From Prochlorococcus sp. MIT 1300 (GTDB lineage: Bacteria > Cyanobacteriota > Cyanobacteriia > PCC-6307 > Cyanobiaceae), in NCBI RefSeq assembly GCF_034092375.1, contig NZ_CP139302.1, positions 1,054,001 to 1,118,000 on the forward strand: a DNA stretch of 64,000 nucleotides. Reading direction: 5' to 3'. Under the pieces are notes generated by a model. The model had not been told where the DNA came from, did no database searches, and saw only the letters and a list, made by a program, of their open reading frames with translations. The translations under genes were made by a program, and so were the position numbers. Position 1 is the stretch's first letter. Every line of letters begins with the position of its first letter. Of the stretch, positions 8,366 through 17,166 are shown one piece after another.

Positions 8366-8662
8366 GTGGCCACCCGCCAAACATCGTCCAACGGAAAACC
8401 CAAGTCGCCACGAGTTCAAGTTGTGCTGCCCGAAGATCTGTGTAATCGATTGGCTGCCTTAGCAAGCCTGGAATCTCGTACAGTTAGCAATATGGCAAAA
8501 GTACTAATACAACAAGGAATTCAGCGGTATGAGCAGCAAAACGTTGCTCCTCTACATCAGTCATATCCACAAAACACTGAAGTCTTCCGATCAGCTCTTG
8601 AAGCACAGCAGCCCAAAAGGCTTCAAGGCGCACCTCGCAGACTACGCCTTCACCGTCCATAA
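8366..8662 (+). CDS. Ribbon-helix-helix (CopG/MetJ-like) regulator candidate
   Basis: A 98-residue protein from GTG at 8366. Residues 14-55 have the ribbon-helix-helix pattern: strand P-R-V-Q-V-V-L-P, then E-D-L-C-N-R-L-A-A-L-A-S-L-E-S-R-T-V-S-N-M-A-K-V-L-I, typical of CopG/Arc-type DNA-binding domains. A Gln/Pro/Arg-rich tail follows. An upstream ATG at 8222 is in frame but would lie 12 bases from the divergent start at 8209 and add residues unlike the family, so GTG is preferred. No toxin partner is visible next to it, which makes an antitoxin role less likely than a small regulator. Confidence 0.62.
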   Translation: MATRQTSSNGKPKSPRVQVVLPEDLCNRLAALASLESRTVSNMAKVLIQQGIQRYEQQNVAPLHQSYPQNTEVFRSALEAQQPKRLQGAPRRLRLHRP

Positions 8663-8675
8663 CCAACCCTGGAGA

Positions 8676-9815
8676 TTAAACAGGGTTAACTCGAATACCT
8701 AGAACTGCAGAGCGAGAAGCCCCCGTTACAGAAGCAAGGTTTCCCTCATATTTCAACATGTGCCACCAAGCCAATAAAGCAAATGCAAGAGCCTCCCGAG
8801 CCGTAGAAGGAATCCCAAACTCTTCAATGGGTCTAATCCTTGTACCTAAACAGCGACGGCGCAATTGATGAAGCAAAATTGGATTCCTTCTACCGCCACC
8901 AGAAATCAACATTTCATTTGGTCGAACGAAATTTCGTATAGCCCAACGATTGAGATCCTGCGCCACAATTGCAGCAGTAAAGGCAGTAAGTGTGGCAATC
9001 AGATCTTCCTTACCAATAGAAAGATTCCTTCCCAAACGTTCTCGCAAATCCAGAACCCCAAATTTTTCTCTGCCAGTTGATTTCGGCGGAAGTTGCTGAA
9101 AGAAAGGTTCCAAAAGCCATTTCTCTATTAACTCTTCGTGCACAATGCCTTTCGAAGCAATTAATGCATCTCGATCAAATTCAAGGTCGCCATTAGTAAA
9201 ATATTGAACTGCCAAATCAATAAGACTGTTTGCTGGCCCACAATCCCACCCCATTACTGAAGCCCGACAATCAGGCCCTGTACAAGGTGGTATCAAAGTG
9301 AGATTTGAAATCCCACCCAAATTCAATATTCCTCGCCAAAACTGCCCCCTTCCCAACAATGCTTCATCAGCTTTAGGGACCAGCGGAGCTCCTTGACCTC
9401 CCAGAACCATGTCTGCTGATCGAAAGTCATATACGACTGCTTTATTCAATAATTGAGCAAGCAACTGAGCATGAAGAATTTGCAAGCTGGCGCCTCGCGA
9501 AGATTCCCCAGGGGGTCTATGCCAAACGGTTTGCCCATGACACCCAACAAGCTCATAGTTACTTCGAGAAGCACATTTATCTGCCGCATTGGCCTGTACT
9601 TCCGTAACAGCCTCTGATAGCTCAAGCCAATCACTGCTACTGAGTCTCTGCCCTTGACCAACCTCAACTATTGTTTTTCTAAGACTGGCGGGATAAGAAG
9701 TGAAAGCAAAATCGAGTATTTCCCAATTAGGTCTTGCAGGAGATCCACTGAAATAAGCAAGAACTGCATCAACACCATCAGCACTGGTCCCACTCATCAA
9801 CCCCAGAACATGCAT
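8676..9815 (-). CDS. anmK: Anhydro-N-acetylmuramic acid kinase
   Basis: A 379-residue protein with the AnmK start G-L-M-S-G-T-S-A-D-G-V-D-A-V-L, the phosphate-loop-like D-C-G-P-A-N-S-L-I-D near residue 195 and the C-terminal S-G-G-G-R-R-N-P segment near residue 305, as in the family. It phosphorylates and opens 1,6-anhydro-MurNAc released in peptidoglycan turnover, giving MurNAc-6-phosphate. The gene ends 13 bases from the convergent RHH gene and begins 4 bases after the KtrA-like gene's stop, suggesting co-transcription. Confidence 0.93.
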   Translation of the reverse strand: MHVLGLMSGTSADGVDAVLAYFSGSPARPNWEILDFAFTSYPASLRKTIVEVGQGQRLSSSDWLELSEAVTEVQANAADKCASRSNYELVGCHGQTVWHRPPGESSRGASLQILHAQLLAQLLNKAVVYDFRSADMVLGGQGAPLVPKADEALLGRGQFWRGILNLGGISNLTLIPPCTGPDCRASVMGWDCGPANSLIDLAVQYFTNGDLEFDRDALIASKGIVHEELIEKWLLEPFFQQLPPKSTGREKFGVLDLRERLGRNLSIGKEDLIATLTAFTAAIVAQDLNRWAIRNFVRPNEMLISGGGRRNPILLHQLRRRCLGTRIRPIEEFGIPSTAREALAFALLAWWHMLKYEGNLASVTGASRSAVLGIRVNPV

Positions 9816-9819
9816 AAAT

Positions 9820-10524
9820 TCAGGTCTGAGGCAGTTCTTGGAGGTCTTCCATCAGTCCCATGACTACAAGTACATAATCTGGCTCTAGGACATAAGTTGC
9901 AGGCGGATTAACTGTAAGTCGATGTGTAGGACCAGCCGCCAAAACATTGACCCGATAATTTTTTCTCAAATTGAGATCACGCAAAGAGCGACCGACAAAC
10001 AAATCAGGCACTTTTATTTCATCAATGCCTGTCTCATCATCAAGTTCTAAACGCTCAATCAAATTCGGCCTAACCAGTTCAAGGCCCAAACGTTCACCTT
10101 GCATTCTTGAGGGGAAAACAACCCTATCTGCACCAACCCGTTTCAACATCTTTTCATGCAAATCGCTCGTAGCCCTAGCAATTACCTGCCTCACCTTCGT
10201 CCCTGAACTGTCTTTGGCGATAAAAGTGGTTGTAATGCTTGCTTCGATCGGCTCGCTAATACCAACAACCACTGTTCCCATCTCGAGAACTCCAGCCTCA
10301 CGCATGGACTCTTCATCAGTGCTATCAACAACTCTGGCTTCGATTGCAGGTTCAAGTTGACGCAACTCCTCAATAGCCCTTTCAGACGAATCAACAGCTA
10401 AAACTTCAGCACCATTTTGCAAAAGCTCTCTGCAAACAGCACTTCCAAAACGACCAACCCCAACGACGGCAAAGCCCAATTTGTCTGAGCCTGGTTGGGG
10501 TGACCATTGCCACCATTGACTCAT
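9820..10524 (-). CDS. Potassium uptake regulatory subunit (KtrA/TrkA, RCK)
   Basis: A 234-residue cytosolic RCK protein. Residues 18-140 form the Rossmann RCK-N domain with G-V-G-R-F-G-S-A-V and acidic D-S-S after the second strand; residues 155-230 form RCK-C. Such proteins form rings that bind NAD(H) or ATP and gate the TrkH/KtrB channel. The channel gene lies 24 bases upstream in the same orientation, as expected for a K+ uptake operon. Cyanobacterial Ktr systems are sodium-dependent and serve osmotic adjustment. Confidence 0.9.
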   Translation of the reverse strand: MSQWWQWSPQPGSDKLGFAVVGVGRFGSAVCRELLQNGAEVLAVDSSERAIEELRQLEPAIEARVVDSTDEESMREAGVLEMGTVVVGISEPIEASITTTFIAKDSSGTKVRQVIARATSDLHEKMLKRVGADRVVFPSRMQGERLGLELVRPNLIERLELDDETGIDEIKVPDLFVGRSLRDLNLRKNYRVNVLAAGPTHRLTVNPPATYVLEPDYVLVVMGLMEDLQELPQT

Positions 10525-10548
10525 GAGCTCTCCTCACTCAACAAAAAC

Positions 10549-11952
10549 TTACACATAAATATCCTCCCTGGGGTAACCAATACGATTCTGATGATGCAAT
10601 TGGTCTCTATTCAAGACTTCCCATATAGCACTAAGCAATAAAAGGATGCCCAGTCTTCCTACAAACATTCCCACAACTAAAACCAGCTGACCAACATGTC
10701 CTAGCTGTCCCGTTACACCTACATCAAACCCAACAGTTGCAAAAGCAGAAATGCAGGTGAAAAGCATCTCTAAAAAAGAAAATGACCTTTCATCTCCGAG
10801 GTTGCTTGACATACCTAGGAGTAATGCCATCAACAAAACAAACAAAAGTGAGCCAACTGTTATCCCAACAGCTTTCAAAACAACCTTGTCAGAAATTTGA
10901 CGCTTTCGAATAATTACATCATCTTGAGCTCTCAGTGTTGAGCGTGTTGCAGCCATCAAAGCTGCCAAAGTCGTTGTTTTTATTCCTCCACCGGTCCCTC
11001 CAGGACTTGCTCCAATAAACATCAAAGCCATTAACAACAACAACCCAGAGTCTGAAATACTCTCAATTGATAAAGGCATATTGGTAAAACCAGCTGTTCT
11101 AGCACTGACTGACTCAAAAAAAGCAGTTGTTAGTCTTTCAGGCCAACTAAGCGACGAAAAGAAATTCCCATGACCTAAAGATTCTGTAACCAAAATACCA
11201 AATGTTCCTATCATGATTAATAAAAAAGACGTATGAATTACAAGTCGAGTATGAAGGCTAAGGTTACGCAAATTAAGTCGGCGTCTATTGCTCCATAAAT
11301 CACTCGTAACTCGCCAACCCAAGCCCCCTAGGATTATCAATGAAATAATCACTATGTTCACAACCGTATTACTCCTATAGTTTTCCAGACTTCCACTAAA
11401 TAGACTAAAACCCGCATTATTGTATGCAGAAATACTGTGAAACAGCGAAATCCATAATCTTTCACCTGGATTAGATATATTGTTAAAGCCAAATGAATAA
11501 AGAGTTACAGCACCTAATAAGATAAGAATAGCGGCTGTTATAGCAATTCCTCTAAAAGTTCTTCCTACTCCTCCAACACCGAACTCATCAAGAGTTTTCC
11601 CTCGATCTAAGCGACATCTAAGCTCTGTACCGCGAACAACAAACCCTTGCAAAAAAGTTGTAATGGCCATTAAGCCCAGGCCTCCAATAAGTAACATAAT
11701 TGCTAAAACAACCTGCCCCAAAAAAGTTAGGTCATTACCCACATCAATAACAGATAAGCCCGTAACAGTAACTGCAGATGTGGCAGTAAAAAGTGCTTCC
11801 CACAAGCCAACCTCTGGACCAGAACAAAATGAAGAGCTCAAAACAATAGTGCCTAAAATTATTACTAATAAGCCCGTGACGACAGTAAACTGAGGGACCG
11901 TTAAACGCCGGTGCCAATGTTGAGTTCGATAAACAGCTCTAGGTAAAGGCAA
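10549..11952 (-). CDS. Potassium uptake channel subunit (TrkH/KtrB family)
   Basis: A 467-residue membrane protein built from four pore-loop repeats. Selectivity-filter-like turns are visible: A-V-T-V-T-G-L-S near residue 60, A-Y-N-N-A-G-F-S near 175, A-R-T-A-G-F-T-N near 290 and A-T-V-G-F-D-V-G near 405. A G-G-G-I-K-T-T-T segment near residue 325 is a further family hallmark. It forms the K+-conducting subunit with the RCK protein downstream. The SLC13-type permease upstream may be in the same transcript, separated by about 100 bases. Confidence 0.92.
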   Translation of the reverse strand: MPLPRAVYRTQHWHRRLTVPQFTVVTGLLVIILGTIVLSSSFCSGPEVGLWEALFTATSAVTVTGLSVIDVGNDLTFLGQVVLAIMLLIGGLGLMAITTFLQGFVVRGTELRCRLDRGKTLDEFGVGGVGRTFRGIAITAAILILLGAVTLYSFGFNNISNPGERLWISLFHSISAYNNAGFSLFSGSLENYRSNTVVNIVIISLIILGGLGWRVTSDLWSNRRRLNLRNLSLHTRLVIHTSFLLIMIGTFGILVTESLGHGNFFSSLSWPERLTTAFFESVSARTAGFTNMPLSIESISDSGLLLLMALMFIGASPGGTGGGIKTTTLAALMAATRSTLRAQDDVIIRKRQISDKVVLKAVGITVGSLLFVLLMALLLGMSSNLGDERSFSFLEMLFTCISAFATVGFDVGVTGQLGHVGQLVLVVGMFVGRLGILLLLSAIWEVLNRDQLHHQNRIGYPREDIYV

Positions 11953-12055
11953 CGGTTAACACCCATTTGGCTGCAAAAGATAGAATTCCTTCCATAAGCC
12001 TGACCCAGGAGAAACTTGATTAATTATTAGAAACACACTCATCAGTTTATTACGT

Positions 12056-13882
12056 CTAGGAACTTGCATATCTCCAAAGTATCAAAGCAGGGATCATTAG
12101 AGTCATCAAAACAGTCAAGCCTGCCCCATAACGAGTCACATCTAAAAAGCTATAACGCCCTGGGCCAAAAACCATCAAATTAGTTTGATAGCCCATAGGG
12201 GTTAAAAATGATTGGCTAGCCCCAAATAAAACAGTTAGCAAAAGTGCCTGTGTAGGCAAGTTCAATCCTGGTGCCAGCTGGATGGCAACAGGAACTAATA
12301 ATGCAACTGATGCAGCGTTACTAATTACTTGGGTACATAAAGTTGTAGCCAAAAAAATCATTAACAAAGCAGTATAAGTTGGCCAACTATTCAAACCATT
12401 CAAACTCTCTGCCAATGCATCTGATAGAGCTGTTTTTTGCATGGCAACGCTAAAGCTTGTAAGGGAACCTAATAAGAGAATTACATCAAGACGAATGGAA
12501 CGTTGAACTTCTCCAGGCGGAAGACAACCCCCAGCAACCATCGCTACAACCGCAAGTAAAACTGCAGCGACTAGAGGCAAAGGGGTCAGAGTGGGCACCG
12601 CCAACATTGCCAAGGCAATGGAAATAGCGAGAGGTTTGCGACGAACAGTAGGAAGGTCATTTTCTAACTGATCCAGTACCAAAAGATCGTTGCTGGCCTG
12701 CAGACCACGAATCGAATCCATAGGCGCTTGTAGCAGCAAAACATCGCCTTCGCGCAATACAGCCTGACCCAATCTTTCTTGAACGGTCTGCTGACCCCTG
12801 CGAAGAGCAAGGACTGTCGCGTTATGACGTTGTCTAAAGCGCAGCTCGCGCAGGCTAGCCCCTGCCAAGGTCGAGCCTGCAGGTAGAAGTACTTCTACTG
12901 TTTTCTGGCTCTCGTCAATATCATCCGACAAAGAAAAATTTGTGAACTTATCTCGATCATGACTGGCAAGCTGCACCGTATGTTCTTGCTGAAGTCTTAG
13001 AAGATCTGCACGAGTGACACGTAACAACAAACGATCTCCAGGCTCTAATCTGCGATCTGCAAGTGGAGGAAGGAGTCTCTCTTTTCCTCGTTGAAGTTCA
13101 AGGACATCTACGTCAAAACGACGCTGTAAACGACTGTTGTGCAATGAATGCCCTACTAGATGAGAGTCGGCAGGTATTGTCACCTCCGTGAAGTAGCCAA
13201 TCTGATCTCTACGGCCTCCTAAGTCATTACTATCTCTACCTCTATCAGGCAAAAGAGACTGCGGTGCAAACAAAAGATAAGTCGCTCCAACCAACCAAAT
13301 TGGGATACCAATTGATGTAAAGCTAAATAGCTCTAGGGGAGCTTCGCCCAACTGCTGGCTGATATCACTCACTAACAAATTCACCGAACTACCAAGCAGC
13401 GTGAGTGTGCCACCAAGTACGGTCGCAAATGACAAAGGTAGAAGTACTCTTGAAGGCGATATCCTCCGTCTATTGCACCAGGCTTCTATGACCGGTAGCA
13501 AGGATGCAACCATTGGTGTATTAGGTACAACTCCTGACACTGGAGCCACCACAAACCCAAGAAGAGCAATCAAACGTCTTGGGGAAGAAATACTATCCGA
13601 TGCAATTAATTCACGTAAGCGATCCAACGCACCACTACGAAACAAGGCAGCCGACACTGCAAAAAGTCCCATCAAAGTAATTAACGCAGGACTACCAAAC
13701 CCTGCCAAACCCTCAGCAGGTGTAAGAACCCCAGTTCCTATTAATAAACCCACACTTAAGAGACCCGTGAGCTCTGGCGCTATTACTCCACTAACAAAAA
13801 GAACAATTGCAAGACCAAGAACAGCAAGCGTTAAAACCTGAGCAGCATATGGACTTTGGTAAAAATCAATTAGGTCAAACAT
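12056..13882 (-). CDS. SLC13/DASS-type permease with two RCK-C domains
   Basis: A 608-residue protein: an N-terminal block of membrane helices (residues 10-205), a soluble insert with two TrkA-C-like modules (about 220-305 and 325-400, each ending in a G-D-x-L-L-L pattern), and a second block of helices (415-605). This is the layout of the cyanobacterial/algal SAC1-like sodium/sulfate symporters. P-N-T-P-M-V-A-S near residue 120 and I-S-N-A-A-S-V-A near residue 530 correspond to the two substrate-site S/N-x-T/A motifs. Sulfate or dicarboxylate transport is plausible; substrate is inferred, not seen. Confidence 0.85.
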   Translation of the reverse strand: MFDLIDFYQSPYAAQVLTLAVLGLAIVLFVSGVIAPELTGLLSVGLLIGTGVLTPAEGLAGFGSPALITLMGLFAVSAALFRSGALDRLRELIASDSISSPRRLIALLGFVVAPVSGVVPNTPMVASLLPVIEAWCNRRRISPSRVLLPLSFATVLGGTLTLLGSSVNLLVSDISQQLGEAPLELFSFTSIGIPIWLVGATYLLFAPQSLLPDRGRDSNDLGGRRDQIGYFTEVTIPADSHLVGHSLHNSRLQRRFDVDVLELQRGKERLLPPLADRRLEPGDRLLLRVTRADLLRLQQEHTVQLASHDRDKFTNFSLSDDIDESQKTVEVLLPAGSTLAGASLRELRFRQRHNATVLALRRGQQTVQERLGQAVLREGDVLLLQAPMDSIRGLQASNDLLVLDQLENDLPTVRRKPLAISIALAMLAVPTLTPLPLVAAVLLAVVAMVAGGCLPPGEVQRSIRLDVILLLGSLTSFSVAMQKTALSDALAESLNGLNSWPTYTALLMIFLATTLCTQVISNAASVALLVPVAIQLAPGLNLPTQALLLTVLFGASQSFLTPMGYQTNLMVFGPGRYSFLDVTRYGAGLTVLMTLMIPALILWRYASS

Positions 13883-13963
13883 GCACCTTCCTAAGTAAAA
13901 GCGTCTGATTCCCCCTGTTTTTTGGCCGTACTTTCATGATCGATCAAACAAAATGAACCCGTT

Positions 13964-15139
13964 TTAGTTACCCAGCAACCAAGCACCTGCCGAACGCAAC
14001 CCCAACGAAATCCTAGGCAACCTTGTGAGGTAGGTCATCCGACGAAGTTGATAAGCAAGAGGCCCAGCAATCGTCATGCCCATGCCTGTAATCGTTGCTT
14101 CACCCATGCCCAAACTAAGCATTTCCCCAAAGTCCTTATATTCAAATGCCTCAGGTTCATGACCTAAGCGCATTGCCATCAGGATTTGCGCAAGTGCTTC
14201 TCCCTGCTGTAAAGCCACCTGCGCGGTAGAAGGACAACAATGCTCTTCGTTATATGAAACGTCACCCAAAGCAAAAATATCCTCAAAACCCAATACCTGA
14301 AAATATGAATTAATGGGCAAACGAGAACCTTTCAAAGCAACCTCATCTTTGAAAAAAGGAATAACCGGACTATTCCCAGCCGTCCAAATAACACCACGAT
14401 GCATCAAAGAAGAAATAGAAGATTGTTCTGGTTGTTCACTTTTTAATTCCACCAAGCTAGAAGTAACCGATATAACTCTTGTACGCAGGTGAACGGTAAT
14501 ACCACGCTGATTGATTGCCCGCTCTGCTTGTTCTTGATTAAAGGCCTTTGCATGTGGCAAAACCCTATCGCCAAGCTCTACAAGATGAACCTCTGCAGCA
14601 CCCTTAAGAAGATCTACCAATTTGCATGCTAATTCAACCCCAGTAGGTCCTGCTCCAACAACTACGACGGCCTGAGAAGAATCCGCTTGCTGCTTAAGCT
14701 CACGAATTCTGAGACGCAACGGCTGAATATCATCCAGACCATAAAACATAAAGGCATTTTCACGAACTCCATTCACTCCAAAATCACTAGATTGTGCTCC
14801 AGTAGCCAATACAAGCTGGTGATAGCTAACCCTTACTCCACTACTTGTTTCTACTGTTTTCGAAACACTATCAATCGCTTCTACCTTGTCTTCCAACAAA
14901 GCTATACCTTGATCAACTAACAATGAAGAAAACTTGGGAGCCACCTCCCACTGTTTAAGCTCACCACTTAACAGTTCATACAACAATGGTAAAAAAACAA
15001 ATCGTTGACGTGGCTCAATCAAAATTATTGGAGGGCGAGGTCGGCAGCGACTAAGTGCAAGTGCAACTGTCAGCCCACCGAAACCACCCCCTACAACAAC
15101 TACTGGCCTGTTTTTTGATGATTTAATTCCCATTGCCAA
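13964..15139 (-). CDS. Type II NADH dehydrogenase-like flavoprotein
   Basis: A 391-residue oxidoreductase with an FAD dinucleotide fold at the start (V-V-V-G-G-G-F-G-G-L) and an NAD(P)H fold in the middle (V-V-V-V-G-A-G-P-T-G-V-E-L-A near residue 160), plus A-L-G-D-V-S near residue 295, which closes the FAD site. These fit NDH-2/SdhA-like quinone reductases of the membrane surface. No C-terminal membrane anchor is obvious. It reads away from cysH; the 125-base gap between them holds the divergent promoters. Confidence 0.87.
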   Translation of the reverse strand: MAMGIKSSKNRPVVVVGGGFGGLTVALALSRCRPRPPIILIEPRQRFVFLPLLYELLSGELKQWEVAPKFSSLLVDQGIALLEDKVEAIDSVSKTVETSSGVRVSYHQLVLATGAQSSDFGVNGVRENAFMFYGLDDIQPLRLRIRELKQQADSSQAVVVVGAGPTGVELACKLVDLLKGAAEVHLVELGDRVLPHAKAFNQEQAERAINQRGITVHLRTRVISVTSSLVELKSEQPEQSSISSLMHRGVIWTAGNSPVIPFFKDEVALKGSRLPINSYFQVLGFEDIFALGDVSYNEEHCCPSTAQVALQQGEALAQILMAMRLGHEPEAFEYKDFGEMLSLGMGEATITGMGMTIAGPLAYQLRRMTYLTRLPRISLGLRSAGAWLLGN

Positions 15140-15264
15140 TGCAAAATCACCCCGAGCGTGCCTAAACGTTAACCAAAATCAATGGTGTGACGGCATTAGA
15201 AAATAGAAGAAGGCCGATCACTCTCTAACAACTTCATCACTAAACCCCCTTCACAAAGAAACAA

Positions 15265-16008
15265 ATGGAAGTTCCATTAAAAGTACCTCTAAAAAAGGCC
15301 AGAGCACATTTGGAAGGACTTACAGCACAAGAAAGAATTAAATGGGCAATCGACGAATTCGGCCAAAATTTTGCCTTAACAACCAGCTTTGGGATCCAAT
15401 CCTCCGTTCTTTTGCACATGGTGAAAAAGGTGCAGGGAAACGCAGTTGTTCCAATTATTTGGGTTGATACAGGTTATTTACCCGTAGAGACCTATCTATA
15501 TGCTGATCAACTTACACAATTGTTAGACCTAAAAGTCACAACATTTCAAAGCCAAATCTCCCCTGCTCGCATGGAAGCATTACATGGAAAACTGTGGGAA
15601 ACAAACTCGGTAGAAGATCTTGAGAAATATCATCTACTGCGCAAAGTTAAGCCAATGGAACAAGCTCTTAATGACTTTAAAGTGCACTGCTGGGCAAGTG
15701 GCGTAAGAAGTTCACAAACAGACCTGAGGAAATCAATGACACATTTAGATCCACTTCGAGGCCGCCTTTCTCTAAGACCACTTCTTGATTGGACACCTAA
15801 GGAAGTCTTTTATTACATGGAAGAACATCAACTCCCACAACACCCGCTCTTTGAAAAAGGATATTCAACAGTAGGGGACTGGCATTCGAGCGCTCCGGAT
15901 GGCAGTGACACATCAGGTCGTCAAACGCGTTTTGGTGGCCTTAAACAAGAATGTGGCCTTCACGTGCCAGACGTTATGGGTGAAGGCTTGATGGGAGAAG
16001 GAATCTGA
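15265..16008 (+). CDS. cysH: Phosphoadenylyl-sulfate reductase
   Basis: A 247-residue PAPS reductase of the assimilatory sulfate pathway, reducing PAPS to sulfite with thioredoxin. The PP-loop region T-T-S-F-G-I-Q-S-S-V is near residue 38, and the C-terminal catalytic E-C-G-L-H-V is intact. Only one Cys (H-C-W-A-S-G-V-R) stands where APS reductases have a Cys-Cys pair, and no second pair is present, so the 4Fe-4S cluster type is excluded and PAPS is the likely substrate. Its stop is 26 bases before the TTG start of coaX. A sulfate-type permease lies within 1.4 kb on the other strand. Confidence 0.92.
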   Translation: MEVPLKVPLKKARAHLEGLTAQERIKWAIDEFGQNFALTTSFGIQSSVLLHMVKKVQGNAVVPIIWVDTGYLPVETYLYADQLTQLLDLKVTTFQSQISPARMEALHGKLWETNSVEDLEKYHLLRKVKPMEQALNDFKVHCWASGVRSSQTDLRKSMTHLDPLRGRLSLRPLLDWTPKEVFYYMEEHQLPQHPLFEKGYSTVGDWHSSAPDGSDTSGRQTRFGGLKQECGLHVPDVMGEGLMGEGI

Positions 16009-16034
16009 CTTCCTCTATTACCAAAAGCTGCCTA

Positions 16035-16727
16035 TTGATTGGTAACAGTAGATGGCATTGGGCTGAACTACGTGATGGGCAATGGGCCTATCAACACAAA
16101 GAACCTAACCCCACAAAACTTAAATCATTCAACTTCTCGACATTGACCTGGGCAGCAGTAGGAGTAATACCAAACAACATTAATCTTCCTATTAGGAATA
16201 AATTAGCCATCACTGATGTGCCCTTAAAGGAATTACCTTCTTGGATTGGCATTGATAGAGCCCTGGCCAGTTGGGGAGCACTTATAAGAGCAAAATCATT
16301 AAAAACAACCTTCACCGGCTTACTCGTTGCTGATGCTGGGACAGTACTAAGTATTACAAGAATCACTCAAGATGGCTCTTTTTTAGGAGGCCAATTGGCA
16401 GCTGGCTTTCGCCTCCAACTGAAAGCTATGTCAACAGGAACTGTACAGCTCAATGATCCCGGGAATGGAATAATCATGGACAACCCATTTCCTTCTAAAA
16501 CCGAAGAAGCAATGAAGCGTGGTTCTCTTCAATCTCTAATTGGAACAATAATAGAGGCACAAAAAATAGCAAATCTACCTCTATGGCTATGCGGTGGAGA
16601 TAGTGAGCTTTTATTCAAGGCTCTTAGGCACCAAGGTATTGAGGTACATCATTATCCAAACCTTGCCTTAGAAGGCATGATTGATATACAAAAGAATTAT
16701 TCAATACCTAAGTCTGAAAGAATTTGA
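16035..16727 (+). CDS. coaX: Type III pantothenate kinase
   Basis: A 230-residue protein. The N-terminal I-G-N-S-R-W-H-W replaces the usual D-x-G-N-T/S phosphate loop region of the family. L-V-A-D-A-G-T-V-L near residue 97 is the second acidic motif, and G-G-Q-L-A-A-G-F near residue 120 follows the family G-G-x-I-x-P-G block. CoaX phosphorylates pantothenate in the first step of CoA synthesis. TTG at 16035 is the best start, although the frame stays open into the cysH end. The missing Asp in the first motif deserves attention; an N-terminal extension would not restore it. Confidence 0.8.
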   Translation: MIGNSRWHWAELRDGQWAYQHKEPNPTKLKSFNFSTLTWAAVGVIPNNINLPIRNKLAITDVPLKELPSWIGIDRALASWGALIRAKSLKTTFTGLLVADAGTVLSITRITQDGSFLGGQLAAGFRLQLKAMSTGTVQLNDPGNGIIMDNPFPSKTEEAMKRGSLQSLIGTIIEAQKIANLPLWLCGGDSELLFKALRHQGIEVHHYPNLALEGMIDIQKNYSIPKSERI

Positions 16728-17164
16728 TTGGCCATGATTTCTGCTTTGACCTTTCTATAAATCACCTCAATTTTTCCTTGTACATCAACCACAAAAGTAT
16801 GTCGCATCATCCCCATATATTCGCGCCCCATAAATTTCTTCAAGCCATAACTTTCATAAGAGCTAGCAACAGGGCATGGCTCCTCATCGGTTAACAAAGT
16901 CAATGGTAGTCGATGCTTGTTTATAAACTTTGTATGAGAGGCAGCTGCATCTTTACTAATTCCAAGAACCTGTATGCCATTAGCATCAAACAATTCCCAA
17001 CGGTCACGAAAATTACATGCTTCTTTAGTACATCCCGGCGTGTCATCCTTTGGATAAAAATAGATCACGACCCTTTGTCCCAATAAAGATGAAAGCTTCA
17101 CCAAATTTTCATCCTGATCAGGAAGCGTGAAATCCGGTGCCAGGTCTCCTACTTGAAGGTTCAT
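16697..17164 (-). CDS. bcp: Peroxiredoxin, Bcp/PrxQ type
   Basis: A 155-residue thiol peroxidase. D-F-T-L-P-D-Q near residue 10 and the active site P-K-D-D-T-P-G-C-T-K-E-A-C near residue 38 show the peroxidatic Cys and the resolving Cys five residues later (C-x4-C), typical of PrxQ. It reduces hydroperoxides with thioredoxin. The 3' end overlaps the coaX 3' end by 31 bases (convergent), and its start lies 2 bases from the divergent phosphopantetheinyl transferase start. Confidence 0.93.
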   Translation of the reverse strand: MNLQVGDLAPDFTLPDQDENLVKLSSLLGQRVVIYFYPKDDTPGCTKEACNFRDRWELFDANGIQVLGISKDAAASHTKFINKHRLPLTLLTDEEPCPVASSYESYGLKKFMGREYMGMMRHTFVVDVQGKIEVIYRKVKAEIMANQILSDLGIE

Positions 17165-17166
17165 TA

